The position numbers were made by a program, and so were the translations under genes. The notes below the pieces were generated by a model. The model did no database searches, was not told where the DNA came from, and saw only the letters and a list, made by a program, of their open reading frames with translations. Positions 23,568-35,500 of a stretch of 64,000 nt of DNA are shown here, one piece after another. Numbering within the stretch: position 1 is the stretch's first letter; every line of letters begins with the position of its first letter. Source of the DNA: Meandrina meandrites (Eukaryota; Cnidaria; Anthozoa; Scleractinia; Meandrinidae); the NCBI GenBank assembly GCA_963693305.1, contig OY855904.1:18933496-18997495 (forward strand), read 5' to 3'.

Positions 23568-26500
23568 CTGCAATAAAATTTGTTATCGATTTGAGTAAGA
23601 AGATATCGATATATGCCGACTATTATCAGCCGCTCTCGCCATCATACAGTGAATGTTTTGGACTTGTAATGCAGGCTCAAACAGAAAATTATTTGAAATC
23701 TATTGCCAGGAATGTCGTCTTTAATTGATCAAATTTGGGCTTCATTGGTGAATATTTACCGAAACAGTAAATATAGTCAATTTGTCATTATGAACACTGA
23801 ACTAACTCGTTCTTTTAGAATTCGTAATTTATTGCTAACACAAACTGCAAAAGATGCATCGCAAGAAGACGGATGCATTTTAATTCGATGTATACTTTTC
23901 TTTGTTTGAAATCTGATGTAAGTGCATGGACATGGAACCTTTATACTTCAAAACGTGTTTTGAATTAAATTTAAATTACTTTAGAAAATTGCAGCCTCAC
24001 CCATTGTGGATAGTTCCCAAAGAAGAATTCCAAAAGACCACCTGAACAAAATTGATGAAATAATTAAATAAACTTCACCACTCGCTGCGTTTTAAGGTGT
24101 CTCTCTACAGTTTTTTCTGGACCATACTAAACATTTTCATTTGGCTGCTTAGCAAACTTCCCGGACTCGGATCGATGTGAAATTTACACCAGATATTGGA
24201 AATGAATTGAAGTTTGATATGATATATTTTTTTTCCATGGCAACGACAAACAGAAAAACAAGATACCAGTCAAACTGGAATTCTACGTACGCGAATACGA
24301 TTTGATGTAAAAAAACTAACACCAGAATCTGAAACTATGGTGTACTGCAAATCAAATATACAACATGAAATAAAAAAAATGTATGTTTGATTTCGAATAA
24401 ATCGAAATTATATTTCAAACCATGCTTTTGAGCCGTACTGCACCGATCCAAAGCGGCTCTGTGATTGGCTATCTCGCAAGAACAATGGAATATTTTTTTA
24501 AATTTAAATTGCCACATCTTATTTATAACTAGCAAAACATATCCTGCAATCATCATGTTCATTTTTTGGTACATATACTTGGTGGTTTTTCCTACTCTGT
24601 TAATGATAGTGAATATACCGTTAATAGTGAGACTGTACCGAGCGTACCGACTGTACCGACCGTACCGAGCGCACCGACTGTACCGAGTGTACCGAGCGTA
24701 CCGAGCGTACCGAGCGTACCGAGCGTACCGACTGTACCGACTGTACCGACTGTACTGACCGTACCGACTGTACCGACTGTACCGAGCGTACCGACTGTAC
24801 CGACTGTACCGACTGTACCGACCGTACCGACCGTACCGACTGTACCGACTGTACCGAACGTACCGACTGTACCGACTGTACTGACCGTACCGACTGTACC
24901 GACTGACTGAATTAGAGATAATTTCCATTCGGATTTTTTTAATGGCTTGTTCCAAAAAAATTAGAGCAAATGCATGAAAATTTACAAGTAAACGTGTTCT
25001 TTTTGAAAACGCATTGTTCTTTTCTGACATAAATCGTGGAATGCAATTGTCATAATTACCTCCCTTGGCACTCGTGTTTTAATCGGAGCACCTTCGGAAA
25101 TCTCAAAGTTTGGCCTCTTCTGACAATTTTGTGTCCAAGAATTCATCGCGGATTTAGAACTTCATGAGCTAGCATTGCAGAGAAGCATGCCAGGGATACT
25201 GTGGTGTGTCATAACAGAAGCGGTAGTCTAAAATAGCGCTTTAAAAAAAAGATAATTGCGAATGTGAGCTCAGAGCCGGTCACGTTCACTGAAGTGATCA
25301 GTGGATAAAAGACTGTTAAAAGTTACACTGAAGGTAAAAAAGAGGTAGATCTTCGCTGATAATTCATATAATGTTTATGTCGGTGGTGTTGGAGTAAGCT
25401 TGCAGAGAAACTGGCGTGTTCGTTTCTGATATTATTGTTCCGGTTTGAAAGCTTTGCCCTGCAGAATTTACAAGCAATCTCCAATATGTATGCACTAAGC
25501 TAAGTCTAATTTTATTGCGAGATTCTGTTTATATATTACTTATGAACAAATTCGAAGTTGCAGAGGTCGAGCGAACGTATACGGTATTACGGAATTGTTT
25601 GTTGTCAATGATCATCATTAATTCCTTTTTCTGCGGATTAAAATCTTCTGGTCTTCTTGCGTTGATGAAGATAGCATCGAAGTTGCCATAAAATCGGAGC
25701 ATCTAAATAAGCAAGATGTCAGCGTTTTGGAGTATGAATAAGAAATGACAGCAAGCAAAAGAGAAGCTAATGCCGAGTCAAGTTGAAAATATGAAGAGAC
25801 TAAAGAATGATGGTAATCTGAAGATGAAGATTAAGAAAGCAAGTACATTTTAGGAACGACCGCGGTTGTCCTGAAGCGCGAAAACTATTATGAATTCCCC
25901 CCGAATTTTGATTCATCTGAGAACACAATTCGGCTTCAGGTGAAAACTCGACAAGGATGGCCCCTTTTGGAAGTATTTTGGGTTTTTTTATAAACCATTT
26001 AAAAATTAAATGATGTTGTGTGACTCGCCAAAAAATTTTGCCCTTGACAAACTGTCAATCTGTAAGTCCCGCGACACAATCGGTGGGCGTTTTCCAGAAT
26101 GGGGGGTGGGGGGTTGGCATGGCTGGCGTTCTCTCCTTCTCAATCCTCTTCCACCTTCCTTTTCCTTTTTATCTCTCGGCCTAATATTTTCGCACGACCA
26201 GAATTTTGCATTTTCTTCGCGTTGTCTATGTTTATGTCTATGCGAATGGCTGACCAAGCCGTTCGAACGGATGCAAATTTTTTGGAATGGTTGAGCCAAG
26301 CCGTTCGAACGGATGCAAATTTAATTCGAACGGCTTCTGAACGGTCTGGAAACGGAAAACCGTTCGGAAAAGGAAAACCGTTAGTGTATGTTTTCGCATG
26401 AAAGGTCACAATTAGTAATATTGCCGGATAGTTTCCTTACTTCGGTACAGTCAGTACGTTACGCACAGTCGGTACAGTCGGTACGCTCGGTACAGTCGGT

Positions 26501-29500
26501 ACGCTCGGTACAGTCGGTTCAGTCGGTACAGTCGGTACAGTCGGTACAGTCGGTACGCTCGGTACAGTCGGTACAGTCGGTACGCTCGGTACAGTCGGTA
26601 CGCTCGGTACAGTCGGTACGAATAAAGAAAAAAATAACTTTAATAACACAAAGGAAGTAAGAAGCAAAAGCAAGAAGCTCATTCAATGAAGACAAGCCAA
26701 AGCTTGCATGTGATTGATTCGGTACATTGCGGTACGGAAGTAGTGGAGGATAGCCAATCACAGAGCCGCTTTGGATCGATGCTGTACTACTGATGCTTTT
26801 TGCATTATAATGATAAACGGACCGAGACGTAGACACTGCTTTGATGAAATTACTTCGAAATAACACCAAAATGTGTATTTAACTAATCTTTCGTCGCCGT
26901 GAAAGTTTAGTTGATTTTCGTTATCGCGATCCCGAGAATTGGATTTTTTCATACGGTCACTACCAATGTAATTTTTGGTAAATTTTCTACTTTTCGCGCT
27001 TTTTCCAAAATCTCCAAAACGGCTCCAACGATTTTTTTAATTTGAGTGTAAAGGAAAACAAACCCCCGATTGTCAACACGCAATGCGTTGTATATTCATT
27101 CCAATGTGATTTGTGCGATGCAAATTATGTCGGGTTTACTACTCGACACTTACATCAACGCATTAGTGAACATCGTTATTCTGCCATCGGACGACACCTT
27201 GACACGCACCATGAAAACAAAAGAACAAAGATCGGCCACCTGTTCAAAGTCTTAAAGAAATGCAGAAGCAAGTTGGACTGCCTAATATACGAGATGCTCT
27301 TCATTAAAGATATCAAACCATCTCTCAACACCCAGAGTGACTCCATTCGCGCCAAACTATTCACTTGACACTTTTTATAGAATTTCTTTCATTCTTTCTT
27401 TTTTTGTTATACATATATATATATATTTCTATTGTTTCTTATTTTATACCCATAGGACACACAAATATTTCTATTGTCTCACGTTTTTTATATATTATTG
27501 TTGTAATTTTATAACTTTTGACTTGATAATGGCGTAGAGTAGCGCCGAAACGTCGTCTGCTTTTTTAAAAGTTTTTAAAAGTTTTTACAATGATATTTCA
27601 TAACATTTTAGCGTTTAACTTTTTAATCAAATCGTTTTCAAAATCGCTCCTGTTAATATTCAAATCAATGCGTTTTTACATTCCATCGAGTGAGCAAAAG
27701 AGTGAGGGAAAAAACGCAATGTTTTAACAATAGCAACGAACTGTATTTATCAAGATGGAATGTAAAAAACAAAGATCGTTGGAGCAGTTTTGGAGATTTT
27801 CAAAAAAGCGCTAAAATTAGAAAATTTACCAAAAATTACATTGGTAGTGACCGTATGAAAAAATCCAATTCTCGGGATCGCGATAACGGAAATCAACTTA
27901 ACTTTCACGGCGACGAAAGATAACTTAAATACACATTTTGGTGTTATTTCGAAATAATTTAATCAAAGCAGTATCTTCAAATCGGTCCGTTTATCATTAT
28001 AATGCAAAAAGCATGGTTTGAAATATAATTTCGATTTATTCGAAATCAAACATACAGATTTTTTTTATTCTTGTGTATTTGATATGCAGTACACCAAAGT
28101 TTCAGATACTGGTGTTAGTTTTTCTACGTCAAATCTTATTCGCGTAGAATTCAAGTTTAACTGATATCTAGTTTTTCTGTTTATCGTTACCATGGAAATA
28201 TCGATTTTCCTAAAAAATATATCATATCAAACTTCAATCCAATTCCAATATCTGGTGTAAATTTTACATCGATTCAAGTCCGGGAAGTTTGCTAAACGGC
28301 CAAATGAAAATGTTTGGTATGGTCCAGAAAAAACTGTAGAGAGACACCTTAAAAAATTCCTGCTAAACCACCTCCAGCTTGCAGGTTATATACGAATCCC
28401 CCACTCCTGTGCAATTAGCGGGAAATTACCAACGTTTGCAATCCCTGGGCTGTGGCATTATTCCCCTCTCAGTATTTGACAGCCACACATGTTTTTACAG
28501 GTTTTTGACCTCAAAGGCCGTGAAAGGCTTCGTCTCTTGTGATTGATTTACAACAAATTAAAGACGAATAAATCTATGACCAAATAGCTTTAAGTTGATC
28601 ATAATAAGACGGGAGGTTCACGAAAAATTTGAGATTGGACATTCGGGAAAAGTGGCCTAAGGTGGAGGTAGGAAGGTTATGGGAGATGGTAGGAGGAAAG
28701 AGCGAAGCAAGAAACAGCAGCAAGCAGGAAGCAGGAGCACAAAAAAAAAAAAAAACGTTTGAAAAAGGCTTTTAATTATTTTAAAGAACGTAATTCCGAA
28801 AGGAATGGTACAGGAAGGGGGGAAGCTAGAATTTCGCAGTTCCCTAGTCCACCTAGCCTGCGAATGCTAGATTGCGAGCAGTCAGTTTTTAGTTCCTGAA
28901 ATCCTACGTGCGACCGGAAAAGTTCAAATTATGCAAATCAGAGGAAAAACGAGGAGGGAATAATTCACATTCGTGTTATCGCGTCGAGCGCTAGAAAAAG
29001 AAAGAGACTGCCCGCAGTCTAGCGAACGCAGACGTATTTCCGGCCGAGACAAGCGGCAGCCGGAAAAACGTCCGCGTCCGCAGGCTAATGTCCGCCCAGT
29101 AGCTTTTAGCTAGAGTGTCATTTTACAGCATGTAGTCAAACTTACACATCGCTTTTCGTGGTGTATTCACTGTTGTAGAGTGCTTCAGGCGCCATCCATT
29201 TCACGGGAATCTTTTTCCCTTTCTTCAATTTGTAAACGTTTTCATGGGTTTGCCGCATCAATCCAAAATCAGAGATTTTTACAACTTTGTCCTCGCCAAG
29301 AAGAACATTGCGCGCCGCTAAATCACGATGGACAAATCCATTACTTGATAAGAAGCTCTGAAAAGAAATACGTAATGAAATCAGAACTTGTTAAGAATCA
29401 GACACACTGACTCCTTTCTCCAATATCCGCATCCAAACTTACACTAGCTGCTCGCTTTTGCAGTTTGGATGCTCTTCTTGTCTTCTCTTGAGGAATTGTG

Positions 29501-32500
29501 AAAGAGGAGAGGGAGGGGGTAACAGAGAGGGGTGAGGCAGTTCAGTTAAAAGGATGAAGTTCCAGACGAAAAGCTGAATTAAAGCAAATTACTACTTCAA
29601 GGAGCAAGAGACCTATTTAATCTACATAATACGGTGACCGCAATAGACCTGTCTCATTTAAAATTCTTTTAGAATAAATAAGTGCGTACCATTCCGCGCG
29701 CTATTTGCCACGCAAAACAAAGAAGATCCTTCGCTACGAAATCTTCTTCATGCTGCACACTATCGTGCGGGGTACTCTGTGGAACTTTAGTAGACTCCTT
29801 GCTTCCCTCCACGTTCGGCTTGGCTACCTTAACCGCGTTTTCCTGAGTAACAGTGCGAACGTTAAGCGTATAACGACAAGTTGAGTCTACTTGATCCTTG
29901 TCTGCATCGTCCGTGGTTGGGTTATCGCACTGCAATACTTCCTTGCTTTCTTCCTCATCTCTCACAAGCAGTGCTTTTGATTCATCATCAACGCTAAAGT
30001 GCACTTCATTTGCATCGAAGCGTGTCAAGCGATTTCCTTCGTTGGAGTAACTCTTTTGATAGCTTCTCTACAGGAGGTATGAATTAAAAGAACTCAATTA
30101 TTGTATTTCTCGAGCAATTATCATTAATAGCGAGTGGATGATTGAAAGAACGCGACGGATGAATTAATCGTTATAAAATAGAAATTAAATTAAAATATGT
30201 TAATGACTATGTTAACATGGCTACGCTAATTGTGGACACTGGAATAAATTACCCGTTGTGATTCAATTCAGAGGTCCCGGCGAAAATTTAATGTTTGGAG
30301 CTCCAGGGAGAGGGATTATCAGAGAGAGGCTGCTTTTTTCCATTTAACCTGCAATATCCTTGTGCTTTCCAAAGTCGCTAAACTATAAATCAAAATTAAG
30401 CTCACATTATTCCAGCTCCATTGAAAACTAAACTCAATCTCTGTTCTCCGGGCGCTAGTGTTGGACGTGGCTTATGTGTTTATTAGAATATGAGGCGTTT
30501 ATAACAATAAGTGAGAATCAAACTGCAGATCAGTGCTGCAGTACTTAGATGTTTTATCGAGTTCCTATGAAGCACATTTAGCGTTAAAGTTATAATAAAT
30601 TTTATCCTACCTGTATTCTCTTGTTTCTAAGCCAGTGTTGTAGATCTCCGTATGGAACATATTCTAGCAAAAGGAAGATAGGATCAGAGTTGACCCAGCA
30701 GCCCAGCATGCTGACTACGTTCCTGTGTGAACCGATTGCTTTCATGATTTCAATTTCTTCTAGAAGCTGGTTCCTGGCTTCCTCTTCTGTTGTGTCTAAA
30801 GATAAAATTGTAGGTTTATATATTTGAATAAACCTCCAATAATTGCTGGCAAAGTGTACAGAACAATTTAATATCCTATTCACACCAAAGCCAAAACACG
30901 TTTAAAGATTGTTTAGTTACAGTTTAAAATTGTTTTCATAAAAGCTGCTAAGTGATATTTGCCGACTTTGACAAATTTAGCACAGTGAGAGCACACGTTA
31001 GAACTTAAATGAACCGTATGTGAAATTCGGTCTTTCATTTTTCTGTTGCTGATTTTCATTTTGTTTAGACTGGTTTAATTAAACATGTTTTGTTGGTGTG
31101 AATGGAGTATGAGGTTATGTTCAAGTTGGTTTCCAAACGCTCTTGCCTGGGCACCGGCACAAAAGGGTTTCGTATTCAGACACTATCTAGTTACGTAATA
31201 TAACCTAATACCATGTAATGCCCGAATACAAGGTATCAGCCTAAAAGAATGGTGTGTTTCCATTAGTACCCAGTGAGACGTAATCGTACTCGTTCACTGT
31301 GCTTGATTTGCAATCGTGAACACAGCTTACTCTTGAGTTTTACAATTCCACGCCAACGTTATATCGACATTCTGACCGGGAGTGTGTTTAGCCCGGGGGG
31401 GGGGGGGGGGGGGGGAGGGGGAACTCCCATATGGAAGGGACGGGGATGCTCGTCGGAAATTTTGAATTTTACCCCTAAAAGAGACCAATCTAGGCGTGGC
31501 CGAAGCTTATGCAGACCCCTTAAAGAGACCGGTTTAAAATACAGACAAATAAAAAGTACAATGGACTTTAGATATTAATGTTATGATAAACTTTGTCTAT
31601 ATGAATCGAGTAAATATAACGAATCAAAATTCTTTCTTATTTGTTATTTCTTCGTGTGCGACCATAAACGAGACCTTGAGGGCTAAAAATAATGACATTT
31701 TGCCCAGAACACCCTAAGCGAGACCAAAATCCGAAATTTACACCCCTAAGCGAGACGACGAGCATCCCCGTACCTTTCATATCGGAGTCCCCCCCCACCC
31801 CCGGGGTGTTTAGTTATTTAATCGAAAAGAAACTGAACCACTGATTCCTTTGTTCTGGACTCAGAATGGATATGAGAATTCCTTACCTCCTAAAACTTTA
31901 ATAGCTACTGTTCGGCCTTCTTTGAAGTCGACGGTCTGTGTTCTTGCCTTGTAAAACACTTCAATTCCAGGGGATTCTTTGTACGTGCCTTTTAACACTT
32001 TACCAAATGCCCCTCGACCAATCTCTTCCTCGAAGACAACCTGTTGGGGAAGGACTTCCCAACGCCAAAGAGGAGTAATGGTGGACTTGGATCTGAAGTA
32101 AAAACAATTACTGGACTTACTGACCGACCATCGCGCTTATCAATAGTTACGCTGGATAAATCAGCAAACCTCCTGCGTTTAAAATGCAAAAACCGGAGAG
32201 GGGGGCAATGAACGAACTCTCGTCCTATCTCAAGGTTTAAACCAGAAGTTGGTATAAAGAGGCTGGGCCTGGTCTGGTCATTACCAAGCCCAGCTGTCCT
32301 CCTGGTCTGCGCCAGGGATCGAGACCTCTGAAGTATTTTTTAGCCAATCAGATTTGTCAGATTTGACAACGAGTCCGTGAATCGCGGACTTCGGGTGTTG
32401 GAGGTGGCCAGAGGACTCAAACTCTGGCGAAGACCAGAAAGATCGTGGGTTCTGGGGACGAGAATGGCCTAAAACTAAACAGCTGACAAACAAATTTTCA

Positions 32501-35500
32501 TTTTTACGACATAATTGCGTTCAGTTTTGCAAAAAATATACAGCTATTTCAATTAACGTTGTCGGATTAAATCTTCAAACCTACGAGTCAAGACCGAATG
32601 GTGCCATGGGTATTTACTGCAATTTGCATATCACCATTGAGGAAATCTACAAGTTTGTATTTTTGCACGTGGAATATTTGTTTTTCTTTCCGTGAAACAT
32701 TTCTTGTATCTTTTCTTTCGCCGTTATGTGGTTTGGATTATTCTTTTTAAATGAAATGAGGCGAAAAAGGATCTTTTCTACACATGTCTGAAGAGAAAGG
32801 AAACGAAAAACGTCTCGTTTGCTATATCGCTGTATCTCATTAGTATTCAGCACGCATGGAACACTCTTTCTTCGCCCATACTACCTTTCGGTCTTGTCTT
32901 TAAGCTTTGAGCTTCAATCCGACAACGTTAATTGAAATAGCTGTATATTGTCCATTGTACTTTGGCTTCATGAGATTTTGACGCATGCTCAGTTTGCAGG
33001 AGGCTTGACTCCACATGTCATGGCTGCAGAAGTACAAATTCGCGCCCAAAATCTGTGAAATGTGGGAGGTTGTTGTTGCATTTTAGATTTTTACTTTATA
33101 TGATGTAAATACATGTTCCTCCATGTTCCTCTAAGGGGTAAAGATCACGGAAACTTTCTCAAGATTTTAGACAAGCAGTTTTATATGAACGTCACCCGGA
33201 CTCTACGCGAGATAAAATAAATGAAGTTTTTATGGTGCGCGCGCGGAGTCAGTCTTGTTTTTGATCATGATAATATGTGGCGTTTTATGTTTCAGTAACC
33301 CATCAATATGAGACAACTTGAATTTAAATTACCTTCTGGGCTGAAGGGCAAGTAGTTTGTTTTTCCGTGCTTTCCGTCGAAGCAATATTACCATAAAAAT
33401 AATGATGAGAAGGATGCTAGGTCCCGCTACTAAGCCAGCTAACTGCGGCGAGGAAAGAACATTGCTACCCTCAGATTTGGTGGGTGGAGTTTTGACGTCA
33501 TTTTTATCTGAGCATGGAAACAAGATAGACACAATTTTTATAAAAGAAGAGAGATTTTAGCACTTAATACCACAAACAGTGCTGTCCAAGGAGTCTATAA
33601 CGGAGGATCACTAGAAGCGATGGTGGACACTTGAATAATTGAAACAGAATGTGTACGTAACGGTCAAGTAGCCAACTCCAGTTAAGACTTTTCAGCTTTA
33701 TTTGCTCGACGCTTCAGCCGTCTCGGCCTTCTTCAGGAGCTTAATGACTGTATACCGGTGAGTGTCAACGGAATTATTTAAAGATGTGGAATGACAATAG
33801 TTTAGTGCACGTGGCTATGTAGTAGAATGGTGAACTAAACAGTAAACATAGAAGGATATGGAAAAAACATACATAAAATGCAATAAAATAAGAGAATACT
33901 TACTTTATTAATTAATTACTGTAATTAATTAAGTCAGTTGGACACGCTTCACGTGACATTTTTCGACCAATCATATGTCACCGCGGTAGAAGCAATAGCG
34001 CACAATTTTGTCGTTGGATTTTAAGACGGTCTCATCTTCTTTGTGCGATTTCGGCGAAATTTCAACGTTTTAACAGACTGTTTTCTTGGAGCTTGGAGAA
34101 TAATATCTAGGCCAGTGATTCGTCAAGTTCTGAATTAAAAAACTAGTCGACTGAAATCATGCTATATTGTAAATGTTTGGTTGGCGCACTCGTTAGACAT
34201 GCATGAACATTTGCTCATTCCTTTACAAACAAAGATCAGTACAGTAGATTATTTTTGCATAGAACTTAAGGTCGCGCAGGACCCTTGCTCATTAATAAAT
34301 TCATTAGCAAAATGTCTTGAAGGGGTGTTATCTTGTAAAGCGGTAATTCTCTGAATTTTGAACATGGATTCCCCTAAAATGTATCAAAGATTTTAGGTAA
34401 TGATGGTATTGCATGATGATTGTCGTTTTACTGGCATGTATATCACCGCTAAGTGTGATATTAAAAGCTCTTAAAGTTAAACTGCAGATAATGCGATTTT
34501 GTGTCCAAGTTTTCAGCTAGAATAGAGTGGTTTTACTTAACCCGTGAAAGAACATGTAACAATTAGTGCGTAATAATCTAAACTAAACAAAAGAAAACAA
34601 TGGAATTGGTGCGTAATAGTATCTAAAAGTATAGTTACTATTTCACAGGTTAAGTAAAATCACTCTAGCGCACCGAATTAAATGATTATATAACGTAGTG
34701 ATAAATCATAACCTCTTTTGTGTTCTGGCAAGAATGAAATTCTCGAATTCAAAAATTGCTAGAAGTTATTGGCTTTTAAGAGAGTAAAAAAGTGAAATCT
34801 AAACTTTGAAACATGTTATCTTTTTGTTGAAAACCAAATTTTAAAATTCGCTTTTGCCAGAACACAATACAGTATACCAAGTTTATGTTTCTCGCGAATC
34901 AACTCCTGAAATTCTATTGCAGGTTTTAAGGCTTCCGAAGACCTTCCGAGTCGCTGTTTACAACCATAAATGTACGCTATTCAAAGCCGTGAATCTAATT
35001 ATGATAATTTGCATTATTCGCTACGTTCCAGCGCACGGGATTCAAAGCTGAAAACAATAACGCGTAATTACTAATTCAAAAAACTTACTGTGTTCATGAA
35101 TGCTTCGTTTGTTGTCGTCCTCAGTCGTTGCAGTTCGTGCATACTCTTTAAATAAATACATACATAATGAGGGCAAGGGTCCTGCGCGACCTTAAGTTCG
35201 ATAGTTGAACTTTAAAAAAAGTATGGTAGGCCCGGTTGTATAATTTTATGTTTTAATGCTTTCTTGCTATTTTTGTTTTTGTAGTGTTTATATCATCCTT
35301 TTGTTTGGCCGATATTGAAAAATTCTAATAAACTACCCAGCGAAAATCCATCAAAACCACGATAGGGCGAACTACGTTGGCCAGCAGTACATCGACGTAC
35401 TTCATACACAACTCAACATATCTGAAAAAGAAAGCGCCGAAGTTAAATTCGATTTCAGCCCGTTAAGATCGATCACAAACATACCGGGATCGAATATAAT

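Larger units (their letters stand above)
24096..28348. mobile_element. 4.25-kb foldback DNA transposon with TTAA duplication, in an RTK intron
   Basis: The ends GGTGTCTCTCTACAG (left, 24096) and the exact inverse CTGTAGAGAGACACC (right, to 28348) are flanked by TTAA (24092-24095, 28349-28352). The inverted arms extend about 330 bases with scattered mismatches. No transposase frame was found, so it is non-autonomous. TTAA plus GG ends suggests Kolobok or a piggyBac relative. The interior is a mosaic: two opposed VNTR arrays, a Penelope-like remnant, and a segment shared with the element at 39551-40838. It lies between kinase exons 29146-29357 and 24001-24041. Confidence 0.75.

Noticed and set aside
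24566..24910. Open frame rich in VPTVPS repeats
   Set aside because: It is a translation of the 9-bp tandem array, open on both strands, inside a transposon and without splice or start context.
24637..26620. CRISPR-like array
   Set aside because: The units are contiguous 9-mers without unique spacers, and the genome is eukaryotic; it is a VNTR.
27500..27560. Hammerhead ribozyme in the Penelope-like tail
   Set aside because: A GCCGAAACGTC motif is present but I could not find a CTGATGA core with matching stems.
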